A DNA stretch of 64,000 nt, from positions 1 through 64,000 of the forward strand of contig DXIO01000122.1 of assembly GCA_019112875.1 (NCBI GenBank), in the 5' to 3' direction. The notes below the pieces were generated by a model that worked only from the letters and a program-made list of their open reading frames with translations, did no database searches and was not told where the DNA came from. This DNA is from Candidatus Aquabacterium excrementipullorum. GTDB lineage: Bacteria; Pseudomonadota; Gammaproteobacteria; Burkholderiales; Burkholderiaceae_C. Shown one piece after another: positions 16,640-25,292 of the stretch. The translations under genes were made by a program, and so were the position numbers. Every line of letters begins with the position of its first letter. Position 1 is the stretch's first letter.

Positions 16640-18924
16640 CCCTGCCGCCCGGCGCCGGCGACCTGAGCCTGAGCGAGCGCCGTGGCCCCACCACCCTCGA
16701 CGAAGCCCTGCAGAGCGGCAGCCACCTGTCCCGGTGGATCGGCTGGCGGCTGCGCCTGCTGGTCGCCTTCATCCTGGGCGGCTGCGTGCTCGTGTTCGCA
16801 CTGGCGCAATGGCTGTCCACGCAGCCGCGCCTGCCAATCACGCTCAAGGCCTCACCGGAGGGCACCGTCAAGATGGTGGCCTCCACCTTGCCCACCTTGC
16901 AGCGCCTGGAGGGCCATGCGGTCGAAGGATTGCGGGTCGAACAGGTTGGCCTGGATGGCGGGGTGAGCGTGATCGAGGCGCCGCTCGAGTTGCTGGCCCT
17001 GCAGCGCAGCGCACGCTGGATCCCTGACCTCAAGGCCCGCGAGCACTACATGGCCTTGCACCGCCAGTTGGCCAAGGCGGCCACCCTGCTGCCCAAGGAG
17101 GGCGGTGTCGTGGTGCTCGAACTGGTCAATGCCCCGGACGAGCCCGTGCTGGTCACCCAGCGCGGCTGGAGCGGCCTCACCCCGCTGTTCTGGATGCTGT
17201 CGGCCCTGGCCCTGGTGGTGATGGGCGTGGGCGCGGTGGTGTTCCTGGCCGGGCCGCAGTGGCGCAACGCGGCCTTCGCGCTGCTGGCCATCACCCAGGG
17301 GGCCCATCTGCTGCTGATCGCGACCGAGGCCAACCTCGACGTGTTCATGCCGCCCTGGTTCCTGGACCTGGACGCCAGCCTGCGCACCGGCTTCGACGTC
17401 ATGGCGGCCGCAGCCATGATCCAGGTCGCGGTGCTGCATCCGCGCCGGCTGCGGGGCTGGGGCCTCGTGACCCTGGGGGGCTGGACGGCGGCCCTGATGA
17501 TCAGCCTGGCGCTGTCCTACCTGACGCCGGCCTGGCACTGGTGGTGGGTGCAGGGCAGCTGTGCAGTACTGGGCCTGGCCGCCATCGGCTTCATGTCGCT
17601 GACCTACCGGCAATCGCCCCACCCTTTCACGCTGGTGCTGCGCCGATTCACCAGCATCACGCTGGGCAGCTGGGTGCTGCTGAGCTTTGGCGTGTCCATG
17701 GCCGACGCACGGCCGGACATGCAGCTCAACGTCACCACCTTCGGCGTGATGACCTGGCATGTGTTTTTCGCGTCGCAGTTGCTGCTGTCGCCCTACCTGT
17801 CGCGCTCCAAGCAGATCCTGCAGGAGTTCTCGCTGCTGGCGGCCTCGAGCACCGTGGCGGCCTCGCTCGATCTGCTCTTCGTGGCGGTGTTCTCGTTGGG
17901 GCAGTTCACATCGATGACGCTGTCGCTGTTCCTGTCGTTCGGCGTGTACCTGAGCATCCGCCGCTGGGTGATGACCAACGTGCTCAGCCGCGATCCGATC
18001 ACCACGGAGCGGCTGTTCGAGCGCCTCTACCGCATCGCGCGCGAGCTGGAGCGCCGTCCGGAGCGGCTGGACGATCTGATGGCTCGCCTGATGCGCGAGC
18101 TGTTCGACCCCATCGAGGTGACACTGGTCGATGGCGATGTACCCACCACCGCGCTGCGCGGCAACGGCGGCATCCTGCTGGTGCCGCTGCCACGCCTGTC
18201 GCACACGGAGGGCTGCACCAAGGTGTTCGTGCTCAAGCATGCGGACAAGGGCCGGCGCCTGTTCACCTCGGAAGATGCACGCCTGGCCGACCGCATCGTG
18301 GAGCAGTTGCACCGCGTGCTGACCTTCGACCGCGCCGTGGAGCGTGGCCGCAGCGAAGAGCGCATGCGCCTGGCGCAGGACCTGCACGATGACATCGGCG
18401 CGCGCCTGCTGACCCTGATGTACCAGGCGCCCAACCCCGACATCGAGGATTACATCCGCCACACGCTGCAGGATCTGAAGACGCTCACGCGGGGCCTGGC
18501 CGTGCAGACGCACACCCTGAGCGATGCCGCCAGCGAATGGAAACGCGACCTGAGCCACCGCCTGCACGCCGCGCGCTGCGAGCTGGACTGGACCCTGTCG
18601 GTCGATGAGGACGTGGAGCTGACCGTGGTGCAGTGGTCCTCGCTGACACGCATCCTGCGCGAACTGGTCAACAACACCATCAGCCATGCCAAGGCCAACC
18701 GCGTGCGGGTACAACTGGTGCTCAAGGAGGACCGTCTGACGCTGTCCGTGACGGACAACGGCCAGGGCCGCTCACCGGAATCGTGGTCGCATGGCCTGGG
18801 CCTGGGCGGTGTGCGCAAGCGGGTCAAGCAACTGGGCGGCACCGTGGCCTGGCACGAGCTCGATCCGCAAGGGATTGGCTGCGAGGTCGTCGTGGAACAC
18901 TTCTCGGCGCCCGTGCCAGGCTGA
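16636..18924 (+). CDS. Polytopic membrane sensor histidine kinase (HisKA_3/NarL-type partner)
   Basis: This is a 762-residue inner-membrane kinase starting with GTG inside the stop codon of the response regulator. One helix (about residues 39-60) is followed by a periplasmic domain of roughly 115 residues. A block of six to eight helices (about 185-450) then leads to a cytoplasmic region with the phosphoacceptor motif RLAQDLHDDIGARLLTL (His near 583) and a C-terminal ATPase domain (N-box ELVNNTISHAKANRV near 675; DNGQGRS; HGLGLGGVRKRVKQLGG). The single periplasmic domain plus many helices recalls 7TMR-DISM sensors, but I do not recognise the sensor domain. The signal is unknown. Confidence 0.92.
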   Translation: MTLPPGAGDLSLSERRGPTTLDEALQSGSHLSRWIGWRLRLLVAFILGGCVLVFALAQWLSTQPRLPITLKASPEGTVKMVASTLPTLQRLEGHAVEGLRVEQVGLDGGVSVIEAPLELLALQRSARWIPDLKAREHYMALHRQLAKAATLLPKEGGVVVLELVNAPDEPVLVTQRGWSGLTPLFWMLSALALVVMGVGAVVFLAGPQWRNAAFALLAITQGAHLLLIATEANLDVFMPPWFLDLDASLRTGFDVMAAAAMIQVAVLHPRRLRGWGLVTLGGWTAALMISLALSYLTPAWHWWWVQGSCAVLGLAAIGFMSLTYRQSPHPFTLVLRRFTSITLGSWVLLSFGVSMADARPDMQLNVTTFGVMTWHVFFASQLLLSPYLSRSKQILQEFSLLAASSTVAASLDLLFVAVFSLGQFTSMTLSLFLSFGVYLSIRRWVMTNVLSRDPITTERLFERLYRIARELERRPERLDDLMARLMRELFDPIEVTLVDGDVPTTALRGNGGILLVPLPRLSHTEGCTKVFVLKHADKGRRLFTSEDARLADRIVEQLHRVLTFDRAVERGRSEERMRLAQDLHDDIGARLLTLMYQAPNPDIEDYIRHTLQDLKTLTRGLAVQTHTLSDAASEWKRDLSHRLHAARCELDWTLSVDEDVELTVVQWSSLTRILRELVNNTISHAKANRVRVQLVLKEDRLTLSVTDNGQGRSPESWSHGLGLGGVRKRVKQLGGTVAWHELDPQGIGCEVVVEHFSAPVPG

Positions 18925-18936
18925 ACCAGGCGGCGT

Positions 18937-20760
18937 TCAGATCTCCCACTGCGGGGTGTTGCGCAGCACTTCGTCGAGCGTGGTCAGGCCTTCGGCCACC
19001 TTCATGACACCGCCCAGGCGCAAGGGCTTGAGCCCCTCCTGCACGGCCTGCTGGCGCAGACGCGCCATGTCCACCGTGGGATGCATGGTCTGGCGGATGA
19101 CCTCGCTCAGGGGCAGCAGCTCGTACAGGCCCACGCGGCCCTTGTAGCCCGTCATGCGGCAGTCCAGGCAACCCACGGGCTTGTAGGGCCGCGGCGTGCC
19201 GTTCAGGCGCCAGGGCTTGATGGTCTCGGCCAGCATGTCGGCCGTCAGGGATTCGTCCGGCTTCTTGCAGGCCACGCACAGGGTGCGCACCAGGCGCTGC
19301 GCCAGCACGCCAATCACGGTGGCGCTGATCAGGTAGGCCGGCACGCCGATGTCCACCAGGCGCGTCACGGCCGAGGCCGCGTCATTGGTGTGCAGCGTGG
19401 AGAAGACCAGGTGGCCCGTCAGCGAGGACTGGATGGCCATGTCGGCCGTCTCGCGGTCGCGGATTTCGCCGACCATGATGATGTCCGGGTCCTGCCGCAT
19501 CAGGGCGCGCACGCCCTCGGCGAAGCCCAGGTCGATGTTGGGCTGTACCTGCGTCTGGTTGAAGGAGGGCTCGATCATTTCGATCGGGTCCTCCACCGTG
19601 CAGACGTTGACCTCTTCGGTGGCCAGGCGCTTGAGCGTGGAGTACAGCGTCGTCGTCTTGCCAGAGCCGGTGGGCCCGGTGACCAGGATGATGCCGTGCG
19701 AGCGCGCCGTGAGCTGCTCCCAGATGGCCAGTTCGTGCGGGGCGAACCCCAGTGCCTCGAAGGTCTTGAGCGTGTTGTCCGGATCGAAGATGCGCATCAC
19801 CAGCTTCTCGCCGAAGGCGGTGGGCATGGTGGCCAGGCGCATTTCGACTTCTTCGCCAGCGGGATTGCGCGTCTTGATGCGACCATCGAGCGGGCGGCGC
19901 TTTTCGACGACATCCATGCGGCCCAGCAGCTTGATGCGCGCCGTCATGGCCTGCATCACCGACAGCGGCACCTGGTAGACCATGTGCATCACGCCGTCGA
20001 TGCGAAAGCGGATGGCACCCATGTCGCGGCGGGGCTCGAGGTGGATGTCCGAGGCGCGCTGGTCGAAGGCGTACTGCCACAGCCAGTCGACCACCTGGAT
20101 GATGCCCTGGTCGTTGGCGTCGAGCTGGCGGTTGGTGCGACCCAGCTCCACCAGCTGTTCGAAGCTGCTGGCCGTGCTGTCGCCGGTCTTCTTGTTGGCG
20201 TCACGGACCGACTTGGCCAGCGTGTAGAACTCGGTGCGGTAGCGCTGAAGCTCCAGCGGGCTGGCCACCACCAGGCGGATGGATTTCTTGGTGTGGGCCA
20301 GGATCTCGTCGATCCAGCCGACATCCAGGGGCTCGCAAGTGGCGATGGTGACTTCGTTCAGGCCCACCTGGATGGGCAGGGACTTGCGGCGCTCGGCGTA
20401 GTTGATGGACATGACATCGGCCACGCGGGCCACGTCCACCTTGAGCGGATCGATGCGCACGTACGGCATGGACACACGCGAAGCCAGCCACTCGGTGAGC
20501 GGCTCGAGCTCCAGCACGGTGCCCGTGTCCTGCCGGGTGAGGCCCAGGCCGGCCAGGCGAACCAACGGGTGCTGGGCGCTGCTGCCGGCGGAAAAGCGCG
20601 CCGCCACGCGCTCGGCATCCTTGAGGGCGATGACACCGTCCTCGGTGAGCCAGGTGACCAGGAGCTTCCAATCCAGCAGCCCCTTGTGGGTGATGGGCCG
20701 GCCATGGGGCCGGGCCTGCGGGGCCGAGGGCGGGGTCGCGACGGGAGGCACGGCACTCAT
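18937..20760 (-). CDS. GspE/PilB-family secretion or pilus assembly ATPase, orphan
   Basis: This 607-residue hexameric-ATPase-type protein has an N-terminal GspE/MshE-like domain (about 30-200), then the motor domain: Walker A GPTGSGKTTTLYS near residue 361, the Asp box TVEDPIE, Walker B IMVGEIRD and the His box STLHTNDAASAVTRL. A zinc motif with two CxxC pairs (LCVACKK ... CLDCRM) lies near 497-535. Relatives power type II secretion, type IV pilus extension or MSHA pili. No gspF, gspG, pilC or pilD gene lies nearby. It follows a spermidine-synthase-like gene by 26 bases. ATG 20760 (MSAVPPVAT) removes a non-homologous leader. Confidence 0.92.
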   Translation of the reverse strand: MSAVPPVATPPSAPQARPHGRPITHKGLLDWKLLVTWLTEDGVIALKDAERVAARFSAGSSAQHPLVRLAGLGLTRQDTGTVLELEPLTEWLASRVSMPYVRIDPLKVDVARVADVMSINYAERRKSLPIQVGLNEVTIATCEPLDVGWIDEILAHTKKSIRLVVASPLELQRYRTEFYTLAKSVRDANKKTGDSTASSFEQLVELGRTNRQLDANDQGIIQVVDWLWQYAFDQRASDIHLEPRRDMGAIRFRIDGVMHMVYQVPLSVMQAMTARIKLLGRMDVVEKRRPLDGRIKTRNPAGEEVEMRLATMPTAFGEKLVMRIFDPDNTLKTFEALGFAPHELAIWEQLTARSHGIILVTGPTGSGKTTTLYSTLKRLATEEVNVCTVEDPIEMIEPSFNQTQVQPNIDLGFAEGVRALMRQDPDIIMVGEIRDRETADMAIQSSLTGHLVFSTLHTNDAASAVTRLVDIGVPAYLISATVIGVLAQRLVRTLCVACKKPDESLTADMLAETIKPWRLNGTPRPYKPVGCLDCRMTGYKGRVGLYELLPLSEVIRQTMHPTVDMARLRQQAVQEGLKPLRLGGVMKVAEGLTTLDEVLRNTPQWEI

Positions 20761-20786
20761 GGTCTTGGATGGCGTCTGGTGGCGGA

Positions 20787-21569
20787 TCAGGGGGCGGCCG
20801 GCGCCTTGCGGGTGCCGGCGAAGGACGACAGGAGCTTGACCCATTTTCGCGCGGGCAGCTCCCAGCGCGCTTGTAAAGTTTCCCCTCTTGACGCCAACTC
20901 GTCACGCGGGGGCAGATCAAAACCCTTCCAGGCCAGCACGATGGTGTTGCCTTCGGTGGTGGGCTTGAGCATGGCCATGCGGTCGGCGCCGAAGGCGGCC
21001 GCGATGCGCTCGGCGCTGCGGTCGAAGCTGGCCTCGCGGCCGAACAGGTTCACGCTCATCACGCCACCGTCGTCCAGCACGTTCCAGCAGGCGCGGTAGA
21101 AGGCCTCGTCGTCCAGCACGGGGCTGGCGGCATCGTGGTCGTACAGATCGACGCACAGAGCGTCAAAACTGCCGATGTGGGCCGGGTCGGCGACGAACCG
21201 CGCCGCGTCCTGCTCGAGCACGAGCAGGCGCTCGTCGTCGAAAGGCAGGTGGAACCAGGCGCGGCATGCGGCGATCACGCCCGGGTTGATCTCGACCACG
21301 GTGGTGGGCAGGCGCAGTACGGCGTGGCAGTACTTGGTGATGGCGCCGGTGCCCAGGCCGAGTTGCAGGCAGCGGGTGCCCGGCAACGCGCCTTCCGGGC
21401 GCAGCAGCAGCCAGGCCATCATGCGCTGGATGTATTCGAGCTCCAGCTTGAGGGGCTTGCGGATGCGCATGGCGCCCTGGATCCAGGGCGTGCCCAGGTG
21501 CAGGTAGCGCACGCCGCGCTCTTCGGAGATCGTGGCCTCGGCCAGGGTGGGTTTCTTGGGGCGTTTCAC
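20787..21569 (-). CDS. Spermidine synthase-like (polyamine aminopropyltransferase fold) protein
   Basis: This is a Rossmann-fold methyltransferase-type protein of about 260 residues with spermidine-synthase-like segments: YLHLGTPWIQGAMRIRKP, LELEYIQRMMAW, LQLGLGTGAITKYCH, TVVEINPGVIAACR, DALCVDLYDHDAASP and CWNVLDDGGVMSVNLF. The protein binding the decarboxy-SAM aminopropyl group and a true polyamine activity are not proven; many short Burkholderiales proteins of this type have no tested function. I start it at GTG 21569 (VKRPKKPTL). GTG 21587 is an alternative with a purine-rich leader. It diverges from the glycosylase gene and probably heads an operon with the GspE-like gene. Confidence 0.83.
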   Translation of the reverse strand: MKRPKKPTLAEATISEERGVRYLHLGTPWIQGAMRIRKPLKLELEYIQRMMAWLLLRPEGALPGTRCLQLGLGTGAITKYCHAVLRLPTTVVEINPGVIAACRAWFHLPFDDERLLVLEQDAARFVADPAHIGSFDALCVDLYDHDAASPVLDDEAFYRACWNVLDDGGVMSVNLFGREASFDRSAERIAAAFGADRMAMLKPTTEGNTIVLAWKGFDLPPRDELASRGETLQARWELPARKWVKLLSSFAGTRKAPAAP

Positions 21570-21611
21570 GGGGCGTGAGTGTCGCACGAGGGCTTTTTGG
21601 ATAATGGCCGC

Positions 21612-22172
21612 ATGCCGCGAGTTCAGCGCCCTGCCCCGCCTTTGCCGTCTACAGCCGACGCCTCCGTGACGTCCCTGCTGGGCCTTGCGCCCATCATTTC
21701 TCCGAACACGAAACTGATGGTGCTGGGCAGCTTTCCCGGCGTGGCCTCGCTGGTGGCGCAGCAGTACTACGCCCACCCTCGCAACCACTTCTGGCCGATC
21801 CTGTCGGCCTTGTGGGGGTTGGAAGATGATGCGGCCTTGCAGCGTCGGCCTTATGCCGAGCGCATCGCAGAAGCTCAGCGGCGAGGCCTGGGCATCTGGG
21901 ACGTTTACGCCCACTGCCTGCGCGAGGGCAGCCTGGACAGCGCCATCCAGCAGGCGGAACTGAATCCGCTGCACCACCTGCGCGAGTGGGCGCCCGGGTT
22001 GCGCGGCATCGCGCACAACGGCGGTGAATCGGCGCGGCACATGAAGATCACGCAGGCCCTCGGCTTGCCGGTCTTCAGGCTGCCATCGACCAGCCCGGCC
22101 AATGCCTCCTGGTCGTTCGAGAAGAAGCTGGCGGCCTGGGCCGCGGCTTTCGAGCGTTTCGACCTGCGCTGA
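21612..22172 (+). CDS. DNA-deoxyinosine glycosylase (UDG-superfamily family 6 type)
   Basis: This 186-residue protein matches the hypoxanthine-DNA glycosylase branch of the uracil-DNA glycosylase superfamily, which removes deaminated adenine (hypoxanthine) from DNA. Diagnostic segments are LMVLGSFPGVASLVAQQYY, AHPRNHFWPILSALWG, GLGIWDVYAHCLREGSLDSAI, IAHNGGESARH and the C-terminal LPSTSPANASWSFEKKL. The ATG at 21612 is preferred over an upstream GTG (21579) because it removes a non-conserved leader, although no good Shine-Dalgarno is visible. It is transcribed divergently from the spermidine-synthase-like gene. Confidence 0.88.
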   Translation: MPRVQRPAPPLPSTADASVTSLLGLAPIISPNTKLMVLGSFPGVASLVAQQYYAHPRNHFWPILSALWGLEDDAALQRRPYAERIAEAQRRGLGIWDVYAHCLREGSLDSAIQQAELNPLHHLREWAPGLRGIAHNGGESARHMKITQALGLPVFRLPSTSPANASWSFEKKLAAWAAAFERFDLR

Positions 22173-22188
22173 GCGCGCTCGATTCCGC

Positions 22189-22374
22189 TCAGGTCGACCG
22201 GCAAGCCGACGCGCTGGGCCACACCTCCAGGGTGGTGCGCAGGCAGGCGGAAGGCTGGCAGACGGCATTCGGCATGAAGTTGATGCTGATGCTGATGCTG
22301 ATGCGGCATGGCATCTCCAGCGGGGGGCCTGCATCCACGATGGGCTGGAAGGCCATTGAAAATTCAAAGGGCAA
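22189..22374 (-). pseudogene. Remnant of an EAL-domain (c-di-GMP phosphodiesterase-like) gene
   Basis: The 304-base gap between the glycosylase gene and tatD is not empty. A minus-strand frame begins MPFEFSMAFQPIVDA, the usual start of short stand-alone EAL proteins (QPIVD). After a short break it continues ISINFMPNAVCQPSACLRTT, which resembles the downstream LSINFLPNAVYxPxxCIRAT segment of the same family, normally about 70 residues later. The EALVRG core, the metal-binding residues and the whole C-terminal half are gone. I read it as a decayed gene with an internal deletion and a lost 3' end. The similarity is judged by eye from memory of the family. Confidence 0.6.
22281..22304. repeat. 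Four tandem TGATGC hexamers
   Basis: Four perfect, consecutive copies of TGATGC encode an alternating Ile-Ser run on the minus strand, exactly between the two EAL-like blocks of the remnant. This may be a slippage-prone junction where the deletion occurred, or a later expansion of its ISIN codons. Confidence 0.85.
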
Positions 22375-22476
22375 GCCCCCCGCGGCCTGCCATGGATGCC
22401 AACCGAGGATTCTTCACGCCCGTGTGGCCGAATCGCCCCCTTTTGGCGACCATCGCGGTGCGGCGGAACCCGTGCG

Positions 22477-23337
22477 TCAGTCCGCTCCGGCTGACAGCAG
22501 GCCGTGCAGCCGGGGCAGCGCCCTCAGCGCATTGGCCGAGGTGCGCAGGCGCGTGTCCTCCACCGTCCAGCCCCGCAGCGTGGCCAGGGTCTCGGCGATC
22601 CGCGGCAACTGGGCCGGCTCGTTGCGGCTGCGCGCCCCCCGGGCGCGTGCCTCGGCGGTCTGGTAGAGCCAGTGCGGCGGAATGTCCGGCGAGTCGGTCT
22701 CGAGCACCAGCCGGTCCTCGGGCAGCCAGGCGGCGATGCGGCGGATCTGCAGCGCACGGTCGAAGGTCATCGCGCCGCCGAAACCCAGGCAAAAGCCCAG
22801 TTCCACGAAGGCCTCGGCCTGCTGTTCGCTGCCGTTGAACGCATGGGCGATGCCGCCCTGCACCGGGCGGCCTTCGGCCTTCATGCGGCGCAGGTGCTTG
22901 AGCAGTTGATCGGCCGTGCGGCGCACGTGCAGGATCACGGGCAGCCCGGCCTCCTGGGCCACGGCCAGTTGCGCGGCGTAGAGCCTGTCCTGCCGCTCGC
23001 GACTGGCCGCGTCCTGGATCGCGGGCACGAAGCCGTCCAGCCCGATCTCGCCGACGGCGACGAGGCGGGGATCGTCACGCCAGCGCTGCAGGGCCTCGCG
23101 CAGACGCTCGGGCGCGTCGTCGCCTACCTCATTGACGAACAGGGGATGGCTGCCCAGTGCATAGGCACCGTCGCAATCGATGGCGGCCTGCCGCGCGGCC
23201 TCGAAGGTGCCCGGGGCGACGGACACGATCACTTGCCGGACATTGGCCTCGCGCGCGCGGGCGATCACCTCGGCGCGGTCGGGGTCGAACTCGGGCGCGT
23301 CGAGGTGGCTGTGGGTGTCGATCCAGAAGTCGGCCAT
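22477..23337 (-). CDS. TatD-family metal-dependent hydrolase (DNase)
   Basis: TatD proteins are TIM-barrel, two-metal enzymes with 3'-5' exonuclease or AP-endonuclease activity on DNA. The 286-residue protein has DTHSHLDAPEF (metal-binding HxH, residues 9-11), GEIGLDGF, PVILHVRRTADQLLKHLRR, GIAHAFNGSEQQAEAF, GFCLGFGGAMTF and LVLETDSPDIPP. Its length is normal, and the ATG at 23337 gives the family amino terminus. It could be TatD, YcfH or YjjV by subtype; the sequence does not let me choose, so no symbol is given. It follows the two uncharacterised genes on the same strand with an 80-base gap. Confidence 0.93.
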   Translation of the reverse strand: MADFWIDTHSHLDAPEFDPDRAEVIARAREANVRQVIVSVAPGTFEAARQAAIDCDGAYALGSHPLFVNEVGDDAPERLREALQRWRDDPRLVAVGEIGLDGFVPAIQDAASRERQDRLYAAQLAVAQEAGLPVILHVRRTADQLLKHLRRMKAEGRPVQGGIAHAFNGSEQQAEAFVELGFCLGFGGAMTFDRALQIRRIAAWLPEDRLVLETDSPDIPPHWLYQTAEARARGARSRNEPAQLPRIAETLATLRGWTVEDTRLRTSANALRALPRLHGLLSAGAD

Positions 23338-23417
23338 GGTGCCATCATGCCCTGCGCGCGATGGTGCCGTCGCGGGAGGGCAAAGCGGATGCCTGCGGGG
23401 GGCTCGACGCTCAGGGC

Positions 23418-23864
23418 TCAGGGTCGCGCCCCTGCCAGCACGACGATGGTGCGCCGGCACGGTGATTCGTTGGCACAGGGAGATTCCAGGTCGGTCTGCA
23501 CCATGCCCTTGGGGCCAGCCCAGGAGCTCCAGGACGAGGGCTGGCCGGACTGCATCTCACGCATATACCCCTGAGCAGCCATGTGGCGCGCGAAGGCTTG
23601 GGGCCGAGGGGCCACCACGTCGATGCGCAGCACGGCCTCGCTCGGGCCATCGGCCGGCACCGACTCATAGCGCTCGGGCTGGGCGAAAGGCTGGACCGCG
23701 GCCTCACGCCACTCCTGAGGCACCAAGACCCAGTAGAAGAGCGCACCGGGGCGCATCTCCAGACGTGTCGCCGTCAAGGTCACCAACGCCACCACGGCCA
23801 CGCCGACGCACAGCGACACGAACACCAGGGTGCGCAACAAGGAGCGCGAGACGGGGCGCCTCAT
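23418..23864 (-). CDS. Uncharacterised membrane-anchored protein
   Basis: This 148-residue protein has one N-terminal transmembrane helix or uncleaved signal (about residues 10-32: LVFVSLCVGVAVVALVTLTA) after a basic MRRPVSRSLLR start. The rest is probably periplasmic, with two cysteines close together near the end (SPCANESPCRRT) that could form a disulfide. I do not recognise a family. The ATG lies 1 base after the stop codon of the upstream gene, so the two are surely one unit. It has no transport or enzyme motif that I can see. Confidence 0.75.
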   Translation of the reverse strand: MRRPVSRSLLRTLVFVSLCVGVAVVALVTLTATRLEMRPGALFYWVLVPQEWREAAVQPFAQPERYESVPADGPSEAVLRIDVVAPRPQAFARHMAAQGYMREMQSGQPSSWSSWAGPKGMVQTDLESPCANESPCRRTIVVLAGARP

Positions 23865-23865
23865 C

Positions 23866-24573
23866 TCAGGGCAACACGCGGTAGAGCTTGCCTGGCGCAA
23901 TGGGCTTGATGCTGTCCAGGAAGGGCGGCAGTTTGCCGACCTGTTGCTTGCGGCGGCCGGTCTTCTCGTCCCTGGCGAACAGGATGGGATCAAAGCTCCT
24001 GTTCTTCATGCTGCCCACGGCACCGAACTCGTCCCAGATCTTCAGGGCTTCGTCCTTCGAGACGGGCTCGCACATCGCCACATAGGACTTTCCAGGCAAT
24101 ACCGCCCGGTAGAAGGAGATCAGGTCGGACACCAGGTCCTCGGCGCTGAAGCCACTGTCGGTCTTCCATGAAAACACCCATGAGGCCTGCAGGCCCTCGA
24201 AGCGAAGGGACACATCCTGGAAGATCGCGAGCGCCACGCCGCGCAGCTCGTCCTCCGTGAGGCCTGGCTGGATCTCATAACGTTTCTGAATGCCGACCTT
24301 GACCATGCGGTTGCCCATCATCTGGGAATAGGCCACCGAACTGGCACGGCCGCTGATGCTGGGCCGGCCGCCCTGGGCGGAGTCTCGCGGCCGCTGGCCG
24401 GCATCGCCGTCGGTCTGCGTGTTCTTGAGGCGTGTCCAGAATGCCGTGGCCCCGTGCTCACCCTGCGGGCTGGCATGCCCCAGGTCGATCCAGCCACAAC
24501 GCTCCGTGTAGACCAGGCCGTAGCGAACCTTCTCGGCCGCAGCGGGGTCGATGATGTCCTCTCTTTTGCTCAT
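23866..24573 (-). CDS. Conserved protein of unknown function
   Basis: This soluble protein has 235 residues. Striking segments are RYGLVYTERCGWIDLGHASP near residue 17, YSQMMGNRMVKVGIQKRYEI near 85, the acidic TEDELRGVALAIFQDVSLRFE, WVFSWKTDSGFSAEDLVSDL, PVSKDEALKIWDEFGAVGSM and KLPPFLDSIKPIAPGKLYR. The C-x-W-I-D-x-G-H pattern looks like a possible metal or catalytic site. I recall similar hypothetical proteins in other proteobacteria but no function. The start is ATG 24573 with AGGCGGA upstream. It is paired with the small membrane-anchored gene that follows and lies 20 bases after lolD. Confidence 0.8.
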   Translation of the reverse strand: MSKREDIIDPAAAEKVRYGLVYTERCGWIDLGHASPQGEHGATAFWTRLKNTQTDGDAGQRPRDSAQGGRPSISGRASSVAYSQMMGNRMVKVGIQKRYEIQPGLTEDELRGVALAIFQDVSLRFEGLQASWVFSWKTDSGFSAEDLVSDLISFYRAVLPGKSYVAMCEPVSKDEALKIWDEFGAVGSMKNRSFDPILFARDEKTGRRKQQVGKLPPFLDSIKPIAPGKLYRVLP

Positions 24574-24593
24574 GTTCCGCCTTTCGGTGGATG

Positions 24594-25271
24594 TCAGAGG
24601 CTCAAGCGCCCCTCGATCAAGTGAGCCTGCACGTCGCAGCGCGCGGCCAGGGCCTCGTCGTGCGTCACAAGCACCAGGGCCGTGCCCTGTTCGCGGGCCA
24701 CCTCGCGCATCAGCGCGAACACGCCGTCGGCCGTGCGGCGGTCCAGGTTGCCGGTGGGCTCGTCGGCCAGCACGCAGGCCGGCTGGGTGACCAGGGCACG
24801 GGCCACGGCCACGCGTTGGCGCTCTCCGCCGGACAGCTCCGCAGGGCGGTGCTCGGCGCGGGCGCCCAGGCCCACGTGGCCCAGCACGGCCAGGGCCGCG
24901 CGGCGCGCCACCTCCAGCGGCTCGCGGCGGATCAGCAGCGGCATGGCCACGTTGTCCACGGCAGAGAACTCGGGCAGCAGATGGTGGAACTGGTAGACGA
25001 AGCCGAGGTGGCGGTTGCGCCACTGGCCCTGCTCGGCGGGCGACATGGCGGCCCAGTCACGCGCCATCAAGGTGACGCGCCCCTGCGTGGGCAGGTCCAG
25101 CCCGCCCAGCACGTGCAGCAGCGTGCTCTTGCCCGAGCCGGACTGGCCCACGATGGCCAGGGACTGCCCACGCGACACGGCGAGGTCCACGCCCTGCAGT
25201 ACGCTCACGTCCAGCGGGCCCTCTTCATAGCGCTTGTGCACGCCCTGTGCCGACAGAATGATCTCGCTCAT
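24594..25271 (-). CDS. lolD: Lipoprotein-releasing ABC transporter ATPase LolD
   Basis: LolD hydrolyses ATP to drive LolCE, which lifts mature lipoproteins out of the inner membrane for LolA. The 225-residue protein shows Walker [19 protein letters not shown], the LolD-typical [17 protein letters not shown], the signature [15 protein letters not shown], Walker [13 protein letters not shown] and the H-loop VTHDEALA. It lies 21 bases after the LolC/E permease gene on the same strand, the normal arrangement. The unknown two-gene unit follows 20 bases later and may be on the same transcript. Confidence 0.96.
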   Translation of the reverse strand: MSEIILSAQGVHKRYEEGPLDVSVLQGVDLAVSRGQSLAIVGQSGSGKSTLLHVLGGLDLPTQGRVTLMARDWAAMSPAEQGQWRNRHLGFVYQFHHLLPEFSAVDNVAMPLLIRREPLEVARRAALAVLGHVGLGARAEHRPAELSGGERQRVAVARALVTQPACVLADEPTGNLDRRTADGVFALMREVAREQGTALVLVTHDEALAARCDVQAHLIEGRLSL

Positions 25272-25292
25272 GCGCGAATGCCTTCCTTGTTC

